Shown here piece after piece: positions 57,184 through 64,000 of a stretch of DNA of 64,000 nt. The first letter of the stretch is position 1, and every line of letters starts with the position of its first letter. The DNA comes from Heterocephalus glaber (taxonomy: Eukaryota > Chordata > Mammalia > Rodentia > Bathyergidae), in NCBI RefSeq assembly GCF_000247695.1, contig NW_004624844.1, positions 1,136,845-1,200,844 of the forward strand, given 5' to 3'. Made by a program: the position numbers and the translations under genes. The notes beneath the pieces were generated by a model. That model ran no database searches and was not told the origin of the DNA. It worked only from the letters and a program-made list of their open reading frames with translations.

Positions 57184-57262
57184 CAGGACATGCCAGTAAG
57201 AGGCAAAAATGGATTTATTAGGCAGCAGTTTAAAAGTACACACTTAAAGAAATAGAATACAG

Positions 57263-57326
<64 letters not shown>

Positions 57327-57430
57327 ACTAAACTGGGAACATTTATACTTGTCTTGAGAGGGTGGAAACCCCAGGAAAAGGTGGCCCAACCCAAGAAGGT
57401 TACTGGCCATTTAAAAAGTATGAGCCCCAT
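57184..57430 (-). mobile_element. LTR-like remnant
   Basis: On the minus strand GCTGCCTAATAAATCC near 57210 looks like R. The body is interrupted by the (GA)n tract. Weak call. Confidence 0.35.
57266..57322 (+). repeat. (GA)n microsatellite
   Basis: About 28 uninterrupted GA units. It produces serine-leucine frames on the minus strand that are not genes. Confidence 0.97.
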
Positions 57431-57672
57431 TTTTTTTTTCTAAGATGGATAATTGAAGCTTCATTTGAATTCTTTATTTTATAATCAGGTTCCTGCTCTT
57501 TATTTTTCTTTTCCTTTTTTAAAAAATTTAAGCCAATCCATGGACTTACAGTATTTTTGAGGAATTTTGGGTGTGATGGGTCTGGAAGGAAAGGAAGCTA
57601 AATCAACCATGGAGATGCTGAAATGGATCACCTTGGGTAACTTCTACTGTGTCCTGAAAGTTGTAGTTTTTC

Positions 57673-57769
57673 TTTTCTTTTTTTTTTTTTTTGGTACCAG
57701 GGATCAAACTTGGGACTTCCTGCTTGCAAGGCAGGCGGCGGAACCACTGAACTAAATCCCCGCGGCCCA
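57673..57769 (-). mobile_element. ID SINE
   Basis: Full-length minus ID with CCCCGCGGCCC at the 5' end. GTTGTAGTTTTTCTT flanks both ends (15 bp). Confidence 0.96.
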
Positions 57770-57784
57770 GTTGTAGTTTTTCTT

Positions 57785-58970
57785 AAAAGTATAATTTCTT
57801 TGTACTGATTTTTCTTGTTTCCTTTCTACCTATCTTTATTTTTTCTCTCTTATGTCATTAATAGCTCCCAATGACTCACCACCTCCAAATACTACCCTAG
57901 TTTCAGGACTTACTTGTTTAACCAAAAATACATTAAAATGTTTTTCTGAAGAAATGGACAATTTTCCCCAAAGAAATTGAAGTTATCCCTACTAAGGCAG
58001 AAGAGACTTTGGGTTTCTATGTTAACACATACGTAAATACTAGGCAAGAAACGTGTGATTGTGGCTAAAATGTTTCTAATGCATAAAATTGCATTGTGCA
58101 TTTCAAACAATAACGAATAAGATTTGGGAAAATTAATAAAGAGTATGAACTTGTTGACTAACAGCACATAGTGCAACAAATACTTAGAAGTTTTATAAAT
58201 ATTACTTAATGCTCAAGTATAAAGTCAGTAGAACAAATTTCTTATTTTATTGAAGACCTTTTTTTGGATGTGATTTAGTAGATAACATTCTTTCCATACT
58301 CTCTTATATATTTTTTCCATTAAGAGAGGATTTTGTTAAATCTCCCTATTCATTAGAAATGCCTTTATCTAATTTATTTTTCCGTTTCATCAGTGCAGGG
58401 CTAGGTAAGTAAATATCTTGGGGAAAGTACTATATTTGACTTTAGAAGATAGTATTATGATTAATATTATGCTTTAATTAAGTTACATTGACATTCATAA
58501 TAGTTCTCAATCTGGCTAATAAGAACTAATATTTTCTTGGGTAAAGAGCAATGCAAATTCTAGACAGTAATCAACTAGTGTTTGGTTTCAGCACTTTGGA
58601 TGAAGTGGATTATATTCTATGGGGAAATTATGGAGCTAATTATGAAGAGTTATGATGTTCTGAAAAAATAGATTATCAGCAGAAGATAATTATAACCACT
58701 TCTGATAGGTCTAAAATTTTTAATATCTAGGACTTTATGAGTGGGTTGGACTTCTACATTGTTTGTAATGCTCTCTTCAAGTGTCATCATGATTGAGCAA
58801 TCCAACATAACTCATGGTGGCATACAACATGAAAAAGATAAGCTCAGACATTTCTGTTCATAATGAAGATATTCAAATAGGTCTACTGTTCACTCAAGTG
58901 AACCTAGCTCCAGTATTCAAGGCAACTTCCTGTCCACACAGTCCCAGGTAGTACAACCGCCAAGTAGCAC
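57785..58970. other. AT-rich unassigned sequence
   Basis: No gene or repeat recognised over 1.2 kb. Confidence 0.5.
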
Positions 58971-58974
58971 AACA

Positions 58975-59028
58975 CCCATACTGACCCCTGGTAGTATAGC
59001 ACCAATACTGACCCCTGGTAGCACAGCC
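58975..59028 (+). repeat. 27-bp tandem repeat, two units
   Basis: Two 27-base units around ATACTGACCCCTGGTAG, at 58975-59001 and 59002-59028. A third degenerate unit precedes them. Confidence 0.85.
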
Positions 59029-59169
59029 AGGCTTCACAGCAGAGCTTGGGGTCTTTGGACAATTACAGTGTGCTCTCACAATACCTGGACTTGCCCACCT
59101 CTCATACCACATTCACTGAATCTTTGCCAACTATTTTTATACCTACCACTTGATCAACCCAATACAGGC

Positions 59170-59555
59170 CCACTGATTCTTTTTCCTCCTCAGACTTGTT
59201 AAACTCAATCTTGACTTGGGGCTATTTTCTTAGCTGTCCTCTGATTCAAGTCTCTTCCTGCAAGCCTTATAACAAATGTCAGTGTTGGTTCATGGATTAA
59301 AGTGTCATATTCTTAGAGAGCCCTTTCCTGATGGTTCAGTCTAAGGCTGTTCACTTTCCACACTCACAATCACATTATCTTGTTTTGGTTTGTTTCCTGT
59401 AATTGTCTAAAAAGAATGTTTGTTTGACCAGTTGTCCATCCTCTCACACTTTAAAAGTCACCTCCTCTAGACCAGAGAATTTGTTTGTTCTTCTAGATCT
59501 CAAGCATGTAGAAGTGCTCAAAAGCATATGTTGAAGGAATGAAGGGGAAAAATGA
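59170..59555 (+). mobile_element. LINE-2 3' fragment
   Basis: AGAGAGCCCTTTCCTGATGG, ACAATCACATTATCTTG, TAGACCAGAGAATTTG and GAAGTGCTCAAAAGC follow the L2 3' end. Confidence 0.7.
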
Positions 59556-59591
59556 AAACCGAATAAATGAGTGGAGGTAAAAATGAAATGA

Positions 59592-59792
59592 AGCTGGGTG
59601 TGATGGCACAGGTCTGTAATTCCAGCTACTCAGGCTGAAGCAAGAGGATTGCCAGGCCTCTGAGGCCAGTCTGGGCAACTTAGCAAGAACTAGTCTCAAA
59701 AATATAAAAGGGCTGAAGAGGTAGCTCTATGGTGGAAAGCTTGCCTACCATGTGTGAAACCCTGAGTTCATTCCCCGGTACCTCAGAAAAAA
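59592..59792 (+). mobile_element. B1-dID dimer SINE
   Basis: B1 half (GCTGGGTGTGATGGCACAG), then GGGCTGAAGAGGTAGCTC...GAAACCCTGAGTTCATTCCC. Confidence 0.92.
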
Positions 59793-60440
59793 TTATGATG
59801 AGAAAAAAAAAAAATCACCAAAAGTGAATCTTTAGAAAGGAGGAAGGGTTATCTCACCATACAGACTTGAGTGACAGGAAAGGCTTGAACTGGTTTTATG
59901 GCTGGGTAATGATAACTTCCTCTCCCCTCCTATGTGGCCTTCCTGAGTCGCTAATCAGTCACCCTGTAACATTTCAAGGGTGGGGCTTGGGAGATTCATC
60001 ATATGAATTAGATTTCTTTTTTTCCTCTCAATATATTCTGGCACCAGAAATAATGGAGGACTTACTCAACTATAAATCAATTTGAAGTGGTGAATAACTG
60101 GGAAATACACAAAATTTATAGGTCCAGGAAGCCTCATATTTTTAGTTTTTGGAATATTCCAGTGCTTTTTCAATCTCCTGTCCTTTTACCTATTAAAAGG
60201 GAAAATACTGGAGTATTTTGGGAGGGTGTTAATGCCACACTTTAAGTATACAGGTCACTTTTACCAGTTGGTTGGAATAACTTATTGATTTTTCTTTTTG
60301 GGCTAGGAAACACAAGTGTGTTTTATTCTTTTACCTTGAGTCCCAGATATCTGAAGCCAATGAAATGATAAGGATGTAAAATCTTTCTTGCTTGGACTAC
60401 TTGTCTCTACCTTACACACTTTGTACACCCTGGGCTCTGT
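59793..60440. other. Unassigned sequence
   Basis: No gene or repeat recognised. Confidence 0.5.
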
Positions 60441-60448
60441 ATTATTTT

Positions 60449-60558
60449 TTGTTGTTGTTGTTGTTGTTTTTGGTTTTTTGGGGGGTATAGGGGATCGAAC
60501 TTGGGACCTTGTGCTTGTGAGGCAGGCGGCGGAACCACTGAGCTAAATCTCCAGCCCC
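60449..60558 (-). mobile_element. ID SINE
   Basis: Full-length minus ID with a tail of (TTG)n and GGTTTTTTGGGG. CTGGGCT(C/G)TGTATTA flanks both ends. Confidence 0.95.
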
Positions 60559-60572
60559 CTGGGCTGTGTATT

Positions 60573-61040
60573 AGCAGAAGCAGGCACCAAAATATGGGGA
60601 AAGACCCTGGGATAACTCACTGAACATGGTAAGAACAACCCCACGTGTGTGAGAGAATGTATTTATTTCCCTTTTACTCCAAACAGACTTAAAGCAGTTG
60701 ACACCAAAAAGACATAAATAAAGCCATAGCTTTCATTAATTCACCAAATATAAATGATGGCAGAGAGATAGAAACACTAAATCAGGAAATGTGATTTCTT
60801 GGTGTTCTCTTGATTGGTTTGTTTGTCCATTCATTTCCTGAACATCTGTTTATCAAAGCGTTATTCCAAGTGTTGAACATGCAGTTTCTTGCCCATGTCA
60901 TGCTGGTAGGGAAAAAGTGGGATTCAAATACAAGCAGTGTGGCTGTAGAATCCATGGACAGATGCGCTTCTTGGAAATTACGTGTGTCCCTCCTATTCCC
61001 AAAGAGGGAAGGTCTGGCAAAAAGGCCCCCAAACCTCTGA
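60573..61040. other. Unassigned sequence
   Basis: No gene recognised. 60786-60890 has an old-repeat look (CATTCATTTCCTGAACATCT), perhaps a worn L2-like end. Confidence 0.4.
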
Positions 61041-61185
61041 ACCTAATGAGAATTACTAGGGGATCTTATTAGGAGGGAGATTCTGATCGAGTGGGTCTGG
61101 GGTAGGGTCGGAGACCCCTTTTCTAACAAGCTTCCCAAGACGCTGATCCTGCGGTCTGCAGACCACAGCGGGAGGACGAAGAGTC
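61041..61185 (+). mobile_element. MER5-type hAT-Charlie fragment
   Basis: CTAATGAGAATTACTAGGGG, GAGATTCTGATCGAGTGGG and ACGCTGATCCTGC fit the internal part of MER5. Confidence 0.6.
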
Positions 61186-62145
61186 TAATCCAGAACAGAT
61201 GCCGCTTCAAATTGTTTTTATAGTTACTGACACGCTGCCCTCTTGTGGCTACTGAAATAACTGCCCTCTGGTGTTTTCTTTCCTTTGGAATGAGACATCT
61301 GCCATCGTTCTTTAATCATCCTAAACTAATGCTTTGCAAACCCCAGTATCCTCATAACACTTTCATATTTTTGCCATGTGCACATATTTATATATCTTAC
61401 TGCCTTAACTTTAATATATCTATGCACAATCTCTTCTCCAAGTTTATTATTTTAATTAGCTTTCTTTTCTTTACATACATCTATTTTCCAAGGGAATTTT
61501 GTATCACTGCCTCAGATGGAAAGACCAATATTGTTATTACAGATACAAGGTAACTACAAAAATAACTAAAGGAAAACAAAACACTGTTTAAAAGTCTAGG
61601 TAGGTGCCTTCCCAGCTCCCAGCCTAAGACTCTGCCTTTGTTAAAAGGAGATTAACAAGTGTTAGAGTGTTAAAGATTCAGAGTGGCAAACTTGCTTGTG
61701 TTTCTATAGCAGGAGGATCAAAAGGCAGCTGAATAGAGATTAATGCTTTATGTAGTTCAATGTTCTTAATGAAGTGAATATGCACCACTTAAGTCATCCT
61801 TTGGTGAACTGCCGGAGACTATGTGTTAAGGACTTGTTCTTCTGCACCTTCGGTGTCATGTGTGCTTGAGAAGTGTGTTTATGGATCTAAGTTAATTAGT
61901 TTTCAACAGGATTGGCCTAAGGAAGTGTGTGGGAGAGGGGAGCTCTCATCAGCTCTTTCTGCATAACCAGTGGTGTGGGGCTCAGTGGGCTCTGCAATCA
62001 GACAGGCATGGTCTGTTTCCATGCTAATTCACATTTTCTGGATGTTATTAGAATTACCTCCTGTAGTCATAGACAAGCTTGTTGTAATTCATTCATCCAT
62101 TCAGGAGCATATGTTTATTTAGCCTTAAATATATAAAAGTTTTTG
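61186..62145. other. Unassigned sequence
   Basis: The 102-codon frame at 61245-61553 has no domain. No repeat recognised. Confidence 0.45.
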
Positions 62146-62149
62146 GTTC

Positions 62150-62390
62150 AAAGGGGTAGGGGAAGTGGGAGGGGTAGGGGAAAGGAAAGAAGGGAAAGGA
62201 AAAATTATGAGAAAAGGAAAAAATGGAAACAAAGTCTTTGTAAATAAGGAAGGGTGGAGGGGGTGAAGGAGGACAGGAAATGGGAAAAAAATAAGAACCA
62301 AGATGCATCATGTAAAAGTGCAAGTACCCAATGATAAATGTAAATGTATTGTATACCTAAAATGTATCAATAAAAGAATCTAAGGAAAAA
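62150..62390 (+). mobile_element. Probable LINE-1 3' UTR end
   Basis: G/A-only tract (62155-62210), then AATGTAAATGTATTGTATACC and an A-rich end with AATAAAAG. A purine tract followed by this kind of end is usual for rodent L1 3' UTRs. Confidence 0.5.
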
Positions 62391-62404
62391 ATATATAAAA
62401 GCTT

Positions 62405-62516
62405 TCTTTTTCCTTTTTTCTTTTTTAGATGGGCTCTTCCTGTATTACCCAGGTTGACCCTCCTGCCTCAGACTCCTGAGAAGCTGGCATTAGGGTGTGC
62501 ACCACCATTCCCATCT
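62405..62516 (-). mobile_element. B1 SINE, degraded
   Basis: GATGGGCTCTTCCTGTATTA, CCCAGGTTGACC, CTCCTGCCTCAGACTCCTG and GTGTGCACCACCATTCCC remain. An internal block is deleted. Confidence 0.8.
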
Positions 62517-63160
62517 GAAGTAAGGAGAATTTAGATGGATAGTGGGCAAATTTGCCTTCCCTTCAGAGGATTAACCAAATTAGTTCTTAAATCCCAACTC
62601 CTTTCACTAATGAATGGTTCAAGTTAGGCAAGCTGAAGTCAGCATGTGCCAATGAGATGCAAGGAGAGAATGAGTATCTACGTGAGAAATAAGCCTTCTT
62701 GTTCTTACAACCCCAGGGAGGCAGCCCTCCTCTCTCAGACCTGAGTGAAGCATGCCTGGTTACCTTAGGCTACCATGGCCCCTTTCTCCAGGGAGCGTAG
62801 CAAGGGTTAAGGGAAGCTGATCTTGTAGATGTTGGAGCAGAGAGAAAGAATTTAAGTCCTTAATGACCTTGCTCATTGAAGAATCAGCCACCCATCAAGC
62901 CTGCCATGGCCATCTTTCAAGGGAAGGTGATCTATTTCTTTCTTGTTTAACCTGGTATAAATCTGGTTTCCAGAATTTGCAGTCAATAGTATTTAACTGA
63001 CACAAAGAATACAAAAGAAACATGAGCCATGGAATTTGTAATATAATTTGAAGAATCATAAATAAATGAACCACAAATAAAAAGAACCACAAATAAAAAA
63101 GTTATCAGGCCATTTCAATCCAAGTAAAGGGTGACACATGGTCACATAAGCATCCAGTAT
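62517..63160. other. Unassigned sequence
   Basis: No gene or repeat recognised. Confidence 0.5.
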
Positions 63161-63162
63161 GA

Positions 63163-63320
63163 GATAGGCATCCTTCCCATGCTTTACACACATTATCCCT
63201 TGTAATGCCCTACCACAGCAGGTAGACATGCTTATCTTAATTTTAGAGCTCAGGAAAATTTAAGGTTCAGACACCTGAGAACCTGAACAGTTACACAATG
63301 AGCGAATGGCGTGGTGGTGA
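63163..63320 (-). mobile_element. MIR-family remnant
   Basis: TTTACACACATTATCCC, GCAGGTAGACATGCTTATC and AGCTCAGGAAAATTTAAGG fit the reverse of the MIR core. Confidence 0.6.
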
Positions 63321-63341
63321 ATATGATATGTTATCCTGTTA

Positions 63342-63414
63342 GGGGCTGGGGATGTGCTTGCATCTGCCTGGGAAGCACAAGGTCCTGAGTTCAATCCTGG
63401 GTACCAAAAAAAAA
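63342..63414 (+). mobile_element. ID SINE lacking the A box
   Basis: GGGGCTGGGGATGTGCTTGC start is followed at once by ATCTGCCTGGGAAGCAC. The TTTAGCTCAGTGG stretch is gone. B box and tail are intact. Confidence 0.9.
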
Positions 63415-63551
63415 TTCAAATATTATGCTGTTTCTGTACACTAGCTGGAAGCAGGAAGTTAGAGGGAATTAAGCAGATTGACCTGCTTAACAGTAAAGTA
63501 GAGTGGCTTTTTGTTCAGAAAAGCTAGGCATCCGCTTCTTACTGTAATGTA

Positions 63552-63715
63552 ATTTTAGATAAATTATCTAATTTCTCTGAGCCTCAGTTTTCTTATTTGA
63601 AATGTGAAATAATTATATCTCCCTCATATGGTTCTTCTATCTGCCTCATATGTCAGGATGAATAACATGATATATTTATAATGAACTCACATTACTTGAA
63701 TGGTAGCTGGTGTGA
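63552..63715 (+). mobile_element. MIR SINE remnant
   Basis: TCTCTGAGCCTCAGTTTTC, TTATTTGAAATGTG and ATGAATAACATGATATA fit MIR order. Confidence 0.7.
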
Positions 63716-63952
63716 TGATTGGTACATGGGGTGGATTTGAGAAGGATGCTATTTTAATACCATACTAAAGACATTATTTTACAGAAAGCTTCTCTGGGTT
63801 TATAGGACCAATACACATTTTCAAACATTTTAAATCTTGCAATATTATTTATTCATAAGAAATTCCTACCAAGACCCATTTTAAAAGTCAGTATCAAGCT
63901 TTTCCTGTAGAACCTGCTATAGTGCTGTAGTTCAGTCTTTTACTTAGAATTG

Positions 63953-64000
63953 ACTTTTTTTTTTTTTTTGGTACGGGGGATCAAACTCAGGACTTTGCGC
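63953..64000 (-). mobile_element. ID SINE cut by the window edge
   Basis: T-run, GGTACGGGGGATCAAACTC and AGGACTTTGCGC. The 5' half lies beyond the window. Confidence 0.93.

Noticed and set aside
57183..57430. Ser-Leu repeat frames on the minus strand
   Set aside because: They are translations of the (GA)n microsatellite.
485..64000. tRNA genes suggested by the many A/B-box pairs
   Set aside because: All are ID-type SINEs with A-tails and target duplications. None can fold into a complete cloverleaf with a normal acceptor stem.
1..64000. CRISPR arrays, operons or other bacterial features
   Set aside because: The repeats are dispersed SINEs and LTRs with no regular spacing, and the sequence is clearly mammalian.

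Overview
The window is mammalian nuclear DNA, almost certainly from a rodent outside the mouse/rat group. The evidence is its repeat content: more than forty tRNA-derived ID SINEs on both strands, 7SL-derived B1 elements, B1-ID dimers (the B1-dID type), and older mammalian repeats (MIR, L2, L1, MaLR/MLT LTRs, hAT and mariner fossils). ID elements this dense together with B1-dID dimers suggest a squirrel-related or beaver-like lineage. Beaver is my guess from the ID sequence; I cannot prove it.

I see no intact protein-coding gene, no functional RNA gene and no convincing exon of a host gene. The window reads as intergenic or intronic DNA filled with transposon insertions. Roughly: 1-9.3 kb, scattered SINEs, one LTR (6.9-7.5 kb) and a long ancient repeat (8.15-9.3 kb); 9.3-18.8 kb, LTRs, SINEs, a (TTTC)n tract and an L1 3' end; 20-27 kb, MaLR LTRs, L2 and MIR remnants; 31.4-32.35 kb, two mariner transposase remnants facing away from each other; 34.8-35.7 kb, a hAT fossil and two B1s; 37.9-45.98 kb, a dense cluster of LTRs; 47.4-49.9 kb, more LTRs and IDs; 53.3-64 kb, MIR/L2/MER5/L1 fossils and SINEs.

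The standout is 50001-53269 (minus strand): one processed retrocopy built from two unrelated mRNAs. Its 5' half is the spliced 5' UTR and first ~273 codons of ZNF532. Its 3' half is RNPS1 from about codon 18 through the stop, 3' UTR, poly(A) signal and A-tail. The two parts meet near 51760/51761, originally in frame, and a single 12-bp target-site duplication (11 of 12 bases alike, 49989-50000 and 53270-53281) flanks the whole. This indicates one LINE-type insertion of a chimeric cDNA. It later took two ID insertions and a 407-bp solo LTR, plus frameshifts and a nonsense codon, so it is now a pseudogene. A second 407-bp copy of the same LTR lies at 55013-55419.

Repeat families were recognised by eye without a repeat library. 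Subfamily names and element edges are therefore approximate unless a target-site duplication is quoted.
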